Assembly: GCF_000421345.1 (NCBI RefSeq)
Contig: NZ_ATWV01000001.1
Span: 186,001 to 250,000, forward strand
DNA length: 64,000 bases
Direction of reading: 5' to 3'
Source of the DNA: Treponema bryantii NK4A124
GTDB lineage: Bacteria > Spirochaetota > Spirochaetia > Treponematales > Treponemataceae
Shown piece after piece: positions 15,319 to 21,887 of the stretch. The stretch's first letter is position 1, and each line of letters begins with the position of its first letter. Both the position numbers and the translations under genes were made by a program. A model generated the notes under the pieces. That model saw only the letters and a program-made list of their open reading frames with translations. It ran no database searches and was not told the origin of the DNA.

Positions 15319-15936
15319 CTAAGCAAGCTCAACAATAGCACGACGGAAGAGAATATCTTCCCTCTCTTTCTGACTCTTACCAGCAAACGAACTATCGTTA
15401 GTTAGTATTTCAACCAGTTGGGCAAGTTTCTGTTCAACAAGTTTTTTATCATAGCCCATAGAGGCCAGAGACATAACAACATCTGCATAAGGGCTTGCAG
15501 CTTTCAGACTGACAACAGGCCCTGCACTCTCGCTGATTTTAAGTTTACCCTTAAGAGTCAGCATCATTTTACCGGCAGTCTTCTTACCTACTCCAGGAAT
15601 TTTTTCCAGCATTTCAAGGTCACCCTTTTCCAGCACATCAAGCAGGCGGGCACTTGAAACAGCACTCATGATTTTTACAGCACCTTTTGGGCCAACGCCA
15701 TCAACCTTAAGTAAATCTAAAAACACGCTGCGTTCATCGGCAGATGCAAAACCATAAAGAGACATAAGCTGATCTGTATGCTGAAGATATGTATAAATCT
15801 TTGCTTCATTGCCAACCGGTGGAAGCATATCAAGATTAGAATCGGGAACACACAAATCCCATTCTACTCCATTTGTATCTATAAAAACCTGTTTAGGAAA
15901 TTTTCCGGTAATTATTCCTGTAAGCGAATTGAACAT
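15319..15936 (-). CDS. ruvA: Holliday junction DNA-binding protein RuvA
   Basis: 205 residues, the usual RuvA length. It starts MFNSLTGIITGKFP, has the oligonucleotide-binding N-domain (YTYLQHTDQLMSLYGF), two helix-hairpin-helix motifs (LLKVDGVGPKGAVKIMS and LEKIPGVGKKTAGKMM) and a C-terminal RuvB-binding three-helix domain. There is no Shine-Dalgarno sequence. A consensus promoter places its -10 box only six bases before the ATG, so the mRNA is probably leaderless. Confidence 0.95.
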   Translation of the reverse strand: MFNSLTGIITGKFPKQVFIDTNGVEWDLCVPDSNLDMLPPVGNEAKIYTYLQHTDQLMSLYGFASADERSVFLDLLKVDGVGPKGAVKIMSAVSSARLLDVLEKGDLEMLEKIPGVGKKTAGKMMLTLKGKLKISESAGPVVSLKAASPYADVVMSLASMGYDKKLVEQKLAQLVEILTNDSSFAGKSQKEREDILFRRAIVELA

Positions 15937-15942
15937 ATTAGC

Positions 15943-15971
15943 ATTATAGATGATATAAAGAGACTTGTGAA
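15943..15971 (-). promoter_or_regulatory. ruvAB promoter, leaderless type
   Basis: On the reverse strand TTCACA (15966-15971), a 17-bp spacer, then perfect TATAAT (15943-15948), then six bases and the ruvA ATG. Transcription would start at the A of ATG or one base away. Confidence 0.7.
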
Positions 15972-16009
15972 GATTCTAAATCTCCAGTCATACTGAACTA
16001 AATCTCCCC

Positions 16010-16035
16010 GTCATCCTGAACTTGTTTCAGGATCT
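16010..16035 (+). repeat. Family B palindromic repeat
   Basis: GTCATCCTGAACTTG with its mirror CAGGATCT. A decayed half-copy (GTCATACTGAAC) lies just upstream near 15987. Confidence 0.7.
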
Positions 16036-16059
16036 GCTAAAAAAAGAAAGCTCTCAAAT

Positions 16060-16125
16060 TGATAATAATTCTCAAATTCAATTGACATTTTTTATGTAAT
16101 TCGTATAATTTGAGAATCATTATCA
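16060..16125 (+). promoter_or_regulatory. Zinc-operon promoter with two Fur/Zur-type operators
   Basis: The promoter is TTGACA (16082-16087), 16 bp, TATAAT (16104-16109). Two 7-1-7 palindromes of the TGATAATnATTATCA type flank it: TGATAATAATTCTCA (16060-16074), upstream of the -35, and TGAGAATCATTATCA (16111-16125), just downstream of the -10. They are nearly exact inverted copies of each other over more than 20 bp. The first gene encodes a Fur-family repressor, so autoregulation by metal is inferred. Confidence 0.8.
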
Positions 16126-16143
16126 AATTTGGATACTTCATAA

Positions 16144-16575
16144 ATGCAGAAAACAGCCTATAAAACAAAACAGCAGGAACTTCTTTTTTCATATCTTAGA
16201 GAAATGCAGGGAAAGCATTTTACAGCAGAAGATGTACGTGCTCACTTTGAAGCAAAAAATATCTCAATAGGTATTGCAACAATTTACCGCCAGCTGGAAA
16301 AGCTCGTTAATGATGGAAAGATTCAGAAATATTTTATAGATGAACATTCGGCAGCATGTTTTGAGTATGCAGGTGAAAAATGCAATTCCAGCGAGCAGCA
16401 CTTTCACTTAAAATGCGAACTCTGCGGCCGCCTTATTCACCTTGAGTGCGAAGAGCTTGAAGATCTGGGCAGTCATCTTAAGACAGAGCATGGCTTTGTA
16501 ATTAATCCTCTACGTACAGTTTTTTACGGCGTTTGTACCGACTGCGCCAGCAAGAAGGAAAAAGAAGATGAATAA
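16144..16575 (+). CDS. Fur-family metal-dependent repressor, probably Zur
   Basis: 143 residues. A winged-helix DNA-binding domain (residues ~1-80, with ISIGIATIYRQLEKL) is followed by the dimerisation domain with H86-F-H88 and the structural zinc cysteines C91-x2-C94 and C131-x2-C134. Family members repress metal-uptake genes when loaded with metal. The downstream ZnuA-like protein with a His-rich loop points to zinc rather than iron. The gene overlaps the next by 8 bp and is preceded by two matching operators around its promoter. PerR or Fur identity cannot be fully excluded from sequence alone. Confidence 0.85.
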   Translation: MQKTAYKTKQQELLFSYLREMQGKHFTAEDVRAHFEAKNISIGIATIYRQLEKLVNDGKIQKYFIDEHSAACFEYAGEKCNSSEQHFHLKCELCGRLIHLECEELEDLGSHLKTEHGFVINPLRTVFYGVCTDCASKKEKEDE

Positions 16576-16864
16576 AAAGATTTTCCACCTGCTCCGCACC
16601 ACGGCACTTCTGGCCGCTCTTTCACTGTTTGCGCTTCTTGCCTTCGAAAGTTTCCATGCCGGTCACGAAGATCATTGCTATGAAGAAGACTGCCCTGTCT
16701 GTCTTGTACTGCAGATAATTCATAACAATAATAAAATCTCAGAACCAGCACCGCTGACATCAATCGAGTTTTCAACCTTCAGCTATATAAATCTTTTCAT
16801 TATTTCTGCCCTGCTCCTTGCCCCTGCTACCCTCGTAAAGCAGAAAGTAAAGCTGGTGATTTAA
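16568..16864 (+). CDS. Small two-helix membrane protein with a Cys/His motif
   Basis: 98 residues. A membrane segment at ~9-28 is followed by FHAGHEDHCYEEDCPVC, a compact H-x2-H-x2-H-C-x5-C-x2-C cluster, and a second membrane helix at ~73-92. The cluster should face the periplasm and looks able to bind a thiophilic or borderline metal such as zinc. It starts within the last codons of the Zur-like gene, so the two are translationally coupled. I do not know a named family. Similar short proteins beside zinc or copper genes are known as uncharacterised. Confidence 0.7.
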   Translation: MNKKIFHLLRTTALLAALSLFALLAFESFHAGHEDHCYEEDCPVCLVLQIIHNNNKISEPAPLTSIEFSTFSYINLFIISALLLAPATLVKQKVKLVI

Positions 16865-16870
16865 CATCCC

Positions 16871-16983
16871 GGTCATCCCGATCCTGAAACATAGGGAGCG
16901 GCACTGCATAGCAGGGCAAAAATAGTCCAGTGGACTATTTTTAGCGAGTCTCCAAGCAGCTATGCTGCGAAGGTTCAGCATGA
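16871..16983 (+). repeat. Extended family B element with nested palindromes
   Basis: The outer arms are GTCATCCCGATCCTGAA and TTCAGCATGAC, as in family B, but the centre is enlarged to about 85 bp. Inside are CTGCATAGC/GCTATGCTG arms and a perfect 11-bp inverted repeat AAAAATAGTCC (16918-16928) / GGACTATTTTT (16932-16942). The inner hairpin could act as a terminator or attenuator before the ZnuA-like gene. Confidence 0.65.
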
Positions 16984-17006
16984 CATTCAAATATATGGAG
17001 AAAAAT

Positions 17007-18053
17007 ATGAACGTAAAGAAAATAATCGCAGGAGCAGCAATTCTCCTCGCACTCACATCATCAGTGTTTGCCGCAAAAGCAAAAAAATCAGATAAAAAAA
17101 CTGACAAACTCAAAGTCGTAACAACAATCTTCCCTGAGTACGACTGGACCCGCGAAATCCTTGGTGATAACGCAAAGAATGTTGAACTCACCCTTCTTCT
17201 CGGAAACGGTGTAGACCTCCACTCTTATCAGCCATCAATCCAGGATATCGCAAAAATCTCTACAGCAGATATTTTCATCTACGTTGGAGGAGAAAGCGAC
17301 GGCTGGGTAAAAGATGCCTTCAAAAACGCAAAGAATAAAAACATGAAGGTAATAAATCTTCTCGAAACTCTGGGCGACAAAGTAAAAGCCGAGGAAGTAA
17401 AAGAAGGAATACAGGCCGAAGAGGAAGAGGATGATGAGCACGAGCACCACCACGACGGCGACCACGACCACGAAGCAGAAGAACATCACCATCATCACGA
17501 TGACGAAGACGAGGTAGAATACGACGAGCACGTCTGGCTTTCTCTCCGCAATGCAAAAATCTTTAGTGCAGAAATTACAGCCGCCCTCTGCGAAAAAGAT
17601 GCCGCTAACGCTGCCGCTTACAAGGCAAATCTCGCCTCTTACACCGCCCGCCTCGACGCCCTCGATGCAAAATACGCAGCAGCAGTAAAGGCTGGAAGTA
17701 AAAAGACAATACTCTTTGGAGACCGCTTCCCATTCCGCTATCTTGTAGACGACTACGGACTAGACTACTTTGCGGCCTTTGTCGGCTGTTCAGCAGAAAC
17801 AGAAGCCAGCTTTGAAACAGTAATCTTCCTTGCAAAGAAGGCTGACGAACTCGGTCTGAACACAGTCTTGAAAATTGAATCAGGCGACGGTAAGATTGCC
17901 CGCACAATCGTACAGAACACAAAAAAGAAAAATGCCCGCGTGCTTACCATGGATTCAATCCAATCAACAACCGCAAAGCAGGCTGCAGCTGGCACAACCT
18001 ATCTTAAAATTATGGAAGAAAATCTTACAGTCCTCGTGGAGGCTTTGAAGTAG
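17007..18053 (+). CDS. ZnuA-like zinc ABC-transporter substrate-binding protein with His-rich loop
   Basis: 348 residues from the ATG at 17007 (GGAG upstream); the open frame further upstream runs into the repeat. A signal peptide without a lipobox Cys covers residues 1-23. The cluster A-1 fold shows KVVTTIFPEYDWTREILG, the ligand H72 in DLHSYQPS and H175 in EYDEHVWL. A His/Asp/Glu-rich loop (about 145-164) collects zinc. Where classical ZnuA has a third His, this branch has FGDRFPFRYLVDDYGL. No ABC ATPase or permease gene is adjacent, so the partner must be elsewhere. The last 29 bp overlap the convergent ruvC. Confidence 0.88.
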   Translation: MNVKKIIAGAAILLALTSSVFAAKAKKSDKKTDKLKVVTTIFPEYDWTREILGDNAKNVELTLLLGNGVDLHSYQPSIQDIAKISTADIFIYVGGESDGWVKDAFKNAKNKNMKVINLLETLGDKVKAEEVKEGIQAEEEEDDEHEHHHDGDHDHEAEEHHHHHDDEDEVEYDEHVWLSLRNAKIFSAEITAALCEKDAANAAAYKANLASYTARLDALDAKYAAAVKAGSKKTILFGDRFPFRYLVDDYGLDYFAAFVGCSAETEASFETVIFLAKKADELGLNTVLKIESGDGKIARTIVQNTKKKNARVLTMDSIQSTTAKQAAAGTTYLKIMEENLTVLVEALK

Positions 18054-18519
18054 AATAATGCAGGTGTGTAATAGCACCGGCCAGCGCATCTGCCGCATGG
18101 TCAGGCTTAGGCTCAGTTTTTAAGCCTAGCAGAATCTTTACATATCGTTCAACAAGTTCCTTGTCGGCAGAGGCAGTCCCAGTGACTGCCTGTTTTATTT
18201 GATTAGGCTGGTATTCCCCGAGCGGAATATTATGCTGGGCAAGGCAGAGAGTAACAACTCCGCGGGCCTCAGCAACTCCCATTGCAGAAGTAACATTTCG
18301 GGCAAAAAAAAGAGTTTCCATTCCGGCTTCATCCGGCTGAAACTCCTGAATTACCGCAACAAGGCGGCTATAAATAGTAAGGAGCCGCTCTCCGTGTGGC
18401 TGGTCAGCCTTAGTTGTAATACAGCCGTAAGATACCATGCGGTAACGGCCTTCAAAAAAATCAACTACGCCAAAACCAGTATTTGCGAGTCCCGGGTCAA
18501 TGCCCAGAACTCTTCGCAC
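18025..18519 (-). CDS. ruvC: Crossover junction endodeoxyribonuclease RuvC
   Basis: 164 residues from a GTG at 18517-18519; the open frame with two ATG codons reaches 18543. I prefer GTG because AAGGAG lies nine bases before it, the protein then begins VRRVLGIDPGLANTGFG as in other RuvC, and no ribosome site precedes the ATGs. The acidic catalytic residues are visible: D in GIDPG, E in METLFFARN, and the pair in DHAADA. RuvC resolves Holliday junctions moved by RuvAB. The gene follows yebC, the common yebC-ruvC neighbourhood, and converges on the ZnuA-like gene with a 29-bp overlap. Confidence 0.93.
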   Translation of the reverse strand: MRRVLGIDPGLANTGFGVVDFFEGRYRMVSYGCITTKADQPHGERLLTIYSRLVAVIQEFQPDEAGMETLFFARNVTSAMGVAEARGVVTLCLAQHNIPLGEYQPNQIKQAVTGTASADKELVERYVKILLGLKTEPKPDHAADALAGAITHLHYSTSKPPRGL

Positions 18520-18562
18520 ACGTGCGTGCTCCTTTTCCATCATACTATATGATAAGTATTAA

Positions 18563-19306
18563 TTAAGCCTCTGGCTCAAAGTCATCTGGATATTCAGCTG
18601 TGTGGTATACGTTCTGAACATCGTCGTTGTCTTCAAGACGGTCGATGAGGCGCTGAACCTTAGCAGCAGTATCCTTATCAACTGGAGTATAAGCATCTGG
18701 AACCATTCCTACGTCAGCAGAAAGTGTTTCATAGCCCTTATCCTGGAGAGCTTCAGCAACAGCAGTAAATGCATCTGGAGTTGTTGTTACAGTGATAATT
18801 CCGTCTTCGTTTACGATATCATCAGCACCAGCTTCCAAAGCAACTTCCATTACTTCGTCTTCGTTTACCTTTTCAGCATCAAGTTCGATTGTACCTTTGC
18901 GCTGGAACATACGAGAAACAGAACCAGAAGTTCCAAGGTTTCCACCGTTCTTTGCAAAAATGTTTTTAACGTCAGCAGCTGCACGGTTCTTGTTATCAGA
19001 AAGAACTTCAACCATTACAGCAACTCCGCCAGGAGCGTAACCTTCGTAGAGATACTCTTCGTATGCTGCTCCACCGTCTTCACCAGTACCCTTTTTGATA
19101 GCACGTTCAATGTTATCCTTAGGCATGTTAGCAGCACGAGCCTTAATAATTACAGTTCTAAGACGAGGGTTAGAGTTAGGGTCTCCACCGCCCATACGTG
19201 CAGCAATAGAAATTTCCTTAATAAATTTGGTAAAAATCTTACCACGCTTTGCATCGGCCAAACCCTTTGCATGTTTAATGGTGGCCCATTTACTATGTCC
19301 TGACAT
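18563..19306 (-). CDS. YebC/PmpR-family protein (translation/transcription factor)
   Basis: 247 residues. It begins MSGHSKWATIKHAKGLADAKRGKIFTKF and carries RMGGGDPNSNPRLRTVI, AKAANMPKDNIERAIKKGTG-like and YEGYAPGGVAVMVE blocks, typical over the full length. Members have been described as DNA-binding regulators and, more recently, as ribosome-associated factors that relieve stalling at proline-rich stretches. Its neighbour ruvC is the usual one. The start has AAGGAG upstream. Confidence 0.95.
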   Translation of the reverse strand: MSGHSKWATIKHAKGLADAKRGKIFTKFIKEISIAARMGGGDPNSNPRLRTVIIKARAANMPKDNIERAIKKGTGEDGGAAYEEYLYEGYAPGGVAVMVEVLSDNKNRAAADVKNIFAKNGGNLGTSGSVSRMFQRKGTIELDAEKVNEDEVMEVALEAGADDIVNEDGIITVTTTPDAFTAVAEALQDKGYETLSADVGMVPDAYTPVDKDTAAKVQRLIDRLEDNDDVQNVYHTAEYPDDFEPEA

Positions 19307-19390
19307 TAGGAACTCCTTGTATATAATAGAATACTAATTTTATCTATTAAAAATACCACAAATGAAAAATTTATTCAATATTATATGGGC

Positions 19391-19514
19391 CCGGCATCAA
19401 AGTCCAAGGCGCCTTCCGCCACTCGCTAATCGCTCGGCCGCTTCACTCGCTCACTTCGTTCGCTCGCTCCAGTGGCTGCCTTCGGCATGGCTCCACGCTT
19501 GGGGCACTTCCCCG
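19391..19514 (+). repeat. Family D GC-rich intergenic repeat
   Basis: The non-coding gap 19307-19596 holds a GC-rich block with CGCTCACTTCGTTCGCTCG and CTGCCTTCGGCATGGCTCCA, similar to 43565-43735. Its base composition differs clearly from the AT-rich flanks. No gene was found in the gap. Confidence 0.6.
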
Positions 19515-19524
19515 TTTTTTTTAT

Positions 19525-19553
19525 TTCACAAATCAGAATTTACCCTTTATAAT
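19525..19553 (+). promoter_or_regulatory. Promoter of the nucleoside kinase gene
   Basis: TTCACA (19525-19530), 17 bp, TATAAT (19548-19553), about 40 bases before the start. GAGGT precedes the ATG. Confidence 0.65.
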
Positions 19554-19596
19554 AGAAGAATCGGAGAAAAAATCGAACAACTGTGAGGTATCTATC

Positions 19597-21264
19597 ATGA
19601 ACGACATCAGCATTACATTTATAAAAGACGAAAAAGAAATCACTAAAAAACTGGTTCCATACGGCACACCTGTTTCGGTAATTACAGGAAACTTTGGAAT
19701 CCCGGATAAAGAAATCTATGCAGTAAGAATCAGCAACGAAATCTGCCCTCTGGACATGCCTCTTACTTACGATGCAGCCCTTGAGCCGGTTGTAGCAAAA
19801 TCAAAGGATGGAGCTGCTGTTTACCGCCGCTCTCTCTGCCTCTTACTTGCCGCTGCTGCTCACAACCTTTTTCCTAAGGCCCGCCTTCTTGTAGGCCACA
19901 GCCTTGGTTACGGCTACTACTACACCCTCGAAGGTGCTAAAAAGGTTACCGAAAAGGAAATCAAACAGCTCACTGCCGAGATGAAGGCTCTTGTAGAAAA
20001 GGATATTCCTATCACAACAGAGACAATTCCTTACGCAAAGGCTGCAGAGCTTTTTGAAAAACTCAACCTTGTAGAAACCCGCAAGCAGATAAAGTTCAAC
20101 TGTACTCCAACAATCAAAATCAATTCGATTGGAGATTTTTCTGATTTGTACTTTGGTCCTCTTGTACTTTCAACAAGCGTGCTTAAGACTTTTGAATTGA
20201 TGAAGTACGGCGAAGGCTTCCTTCTCCGCTTCCCTAAATCTTCTGATCCGGACAAGCTTACAAAGTTTGAAGACCAGCCAAAGCTCTTTGAGATTTACAG
20301 CAAGTACAAGGAATGGGGAAAGAGAATGAACGTTACTTCTGCAGCTTCCCTCAACGAGCTGATTGGTAAGCGTAAGATTAATGATTTTATTGAAATCACA
20401 GAAATCTACCAGCAGAAGAATATTTCAAAGATTGCTTCTCAGATTGTTGATAAGAAAACTGTCCGCGTAGTTCTGATTGCAGGACCTTCTTCTTCCGGCA
20501 AAACTACTTCGGCTAAAAAGCTGGCCCTCGAGCTTCAGGCTATGGGCTACCAGCCAAAGGTAATCAGCCTCGACTGCTACTATGTTGGCCACGATAAAAC
20601 TCCGCTTGATGCAGATGGTAAGCCTGACTATGAATGCCTTGAAGCCCTGAACATTGAGCTTTTGAACAATCAGCTTGTTGATTTGTTCAATGGCAAAGAA
20701 GTTATCATTCCAAGCTACGACTTCCACACAGGAACTTCATATTTTGAGGACAAGAATAAATTACGCCTTGCAGAAAATGAGATTCTTATTCTCGAAGGAA
20801 TCCATGGTTTGAACGATAAGCTTACTCCAAAGGTTGCACCGGAGCTCAAGTTTAAGATTTACCTTTCTGCCCTCACCCAGCTCAACCTGGATGACCACAA
20901 CCGCATTTCAACCAGCGATAACCGCCTGATTCGCCGCATTGTCCGCGACAACAACTTCCGCGGAAAGCCTGCAGCGGGAACAATCGAAATGTGGCCAAGT
21001 GTTCGCCGCGGTGAAGAGCTGCACATCTTCCCGTTCCAGAATAATGCGGATGCAGTTTTGAACACAGCGCTGGATTACGAGTTGTCTGTACTTCGTGTTT
21101 ATGCAGCACCACTTCTCCGCCAGGTTACACCAATGGAAAAGGAATACGCAGAGGCAAGACGTCTGCTCCAGTTCCTCGAGAACTTTGCAACAATCTCACC
21201 AAGCGCAGTACCACCACGTTCTATCATAAGAGAATTTATTGGAGGAAGTGCGTTTAAATACTAG
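19597..21264 (+). CDS. Uridine-kinase-like nucleoside kinase fused to TGS/ThrRS-like domains
   Basis: 555 residues. Residues ~1-75 resemble a TGS domain and ~80-200 the editing-associated (SAD-like) region of threonyl-tRNA synthetase (VGHSLGYGYYYTLEG). The C-terminal half is a PRK/uridine kinase P-loop domain with GPSSSGKTTSAKKLA near 296, ISLDCYYVG, IPSYDFHTGT, ILEGIHGLND and RRIVRDNNFRG. Such fusions occur in spirochaetes, Thermotogae and Firmicutes. Phosphorylation of a nucleoside with ATP or GTP is the expected reaction; the role of the ThrRS-like part is not known. It is a single-gene unit with its own promoter, followed by family A repeats. Confidence 0.85.
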   Translation: MNDISITFIKDEKEITKKLVPYGTPVSVITGNFGIPDKEIYAVRISNEICPLDMPLTYDAALEPVVAKSKDGAAVYRRSLCLLLAAAAHNLFPKARLLVGHSLGYGYYYTLEGAKKVTEKEIKQLTAEMKALVEKDIPITTETIPYAKAAELFEKLNLVETRKQIKFNCTPTIKINSIGDFSDLYFGPLVLSTSVLKTFELMKYGEGFLLRFPKSSDPDKLTKFEDQPKLFEIYSKYKEWGKRMNVTSAASLNELIGKRKINDFIEITEIYQQKNISKIASQIVDKKTVRVVLIAGPSSSGKTTSAKKLALELQAMGYQPKVISLDCYYVGHDKTPLDADGKPDYECLEALNIELLNNQLVDLFNGKEVIIPSYDFHTGTSYFEDKNKLRLAENEILILEGIHGLNDKLTPKVAPELKFKIYLSALTQLNLDDHNRISTSDNRLIRRIVRDNNFRGKPAAGTIEMWPSVRRGEELHIFPFQNNADAVLNTALDYELSVLRVYAAPLLRQVTPMEKEYAEARRLLQFLENFATISPSAVPPRSIIREFIGGSAFKY

Positions 21265-21271
21265 GAAATAC

Positions 21272-21363
21272 GGTGGTTGAGTGCCGCGTAGCGGTATATC
21301 GAAACCACCATAAATTTCGGCTCATAGGGTGGTTTCGATACGCCCTATGGGCTACTCAACCAC
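21272..21363 (+). repeat. Inverted pair of family A repeats downstream of the kinase and fliJ
   Basis: A forward copy 21272-21309 and a reverse copy 21328-21363 are separated by a spacer containing ATTTCGGCTCA. The same spacer recurs in the pair at 21795-21887 on the other side of fliJ, so the pair looks like one composite unit that was duplicated. It probably serves as a two-way terminator between convergent genes. Confidence 0.8.
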
Positions 21364-21364
21364 G

Positions 21365-21781
21365 CTATAACTTATTTTTAACTTCATCGAGGAGCTCTGC
21401 TTCTTCGTAATCGGCGGCTTGTTTCCAGTCGGCAAGCTGCTTTTCGCGGAGTTTTTCGAGGGCGGTTGTTTTTTTCATGCATTCTCGCAGGACTTCGCGC
21501 TTTTGCTCGGTAACAAGCTTTGCCTGGGCAAGCTGCTTTAGAAGTTCCTCTTTTTGATATTCGAGCAGATTGTTGTACTGGCTCTGGGCCATAAAGTCCT
21601 GAACATTCAGGGAACCTTTCATCTGAGCTTTTACTGCAGCATAGTTCTGGGCTATTTTTTTGAGATTGTCGTTTATTTCGGTTTCTACGGCTAGGGCTTT
21701 CGCAAGCTCGCCTTCGGCCTGCTGTTTTTCAAAGTCGCGGAATTCTAGGACTTTCTGGAGTTCAAAGGTAAATTTCTTCAT
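21365..21781 (-). CDS. fliJ: Flagellar export chaperone FliJ
   Basis: 138 residues, almost entirely helical. It starts MKKFTFELQKVLEFRDFEKQQAEGELAKAL and has the coiled-coil pattern of FliJ. FliJ joins the FliI ATPase ring to the export gate FlhA at the base of the flagellum. It is the last gene of the fliF-G-H-I-J series, in the standard order, but is set apart from fliI by 93 bp of family A repeats. Confidence 0.85.
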   Translation of the reverse strand: MKKFTFELQKVLEFRDFEKQQAEGELAKALAVETEINDNLKKIAQNYAAVKAQMKGSLNVQDFMAQSQYNNLLEYQKEELLKQLAQAKLVTEQKREVLRECMKKTTALEKLREKQLADWKQAADYEEAELLDEVKNKL

Positions 21782-21794
21782 AAACTTATAATAC

Positions 21795-21887
21795 GGTGGT
21801 TGAGTGCCGCGTAGCGGCGTATCGAAACCACCGCAAAATTCGGCTCACAAGGTGGTTTCGATACGCCCTTCGGGCTACTCAACCACC
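21795..21887 (+). repeat. Inverted pair of family A repeats between fliI and fliJ
   Basis: A forward copy 21795-21832 and a reverse copy 21851-21887 enclose a spacer with ATTCGGCTCA. The reverse copy supplies the final codons (Pro-Val-Val-Glu) and TAG stop of fliI. Confidence 0.85.

Noticed and set aside
16772-17191. Reverse-strand open frame of 139 residues across the zinc operon
   Set aside because: It crosses the extended repeat and is antisense to the signal peptide of the ZnuA-like gene; no ribosome site or family features.
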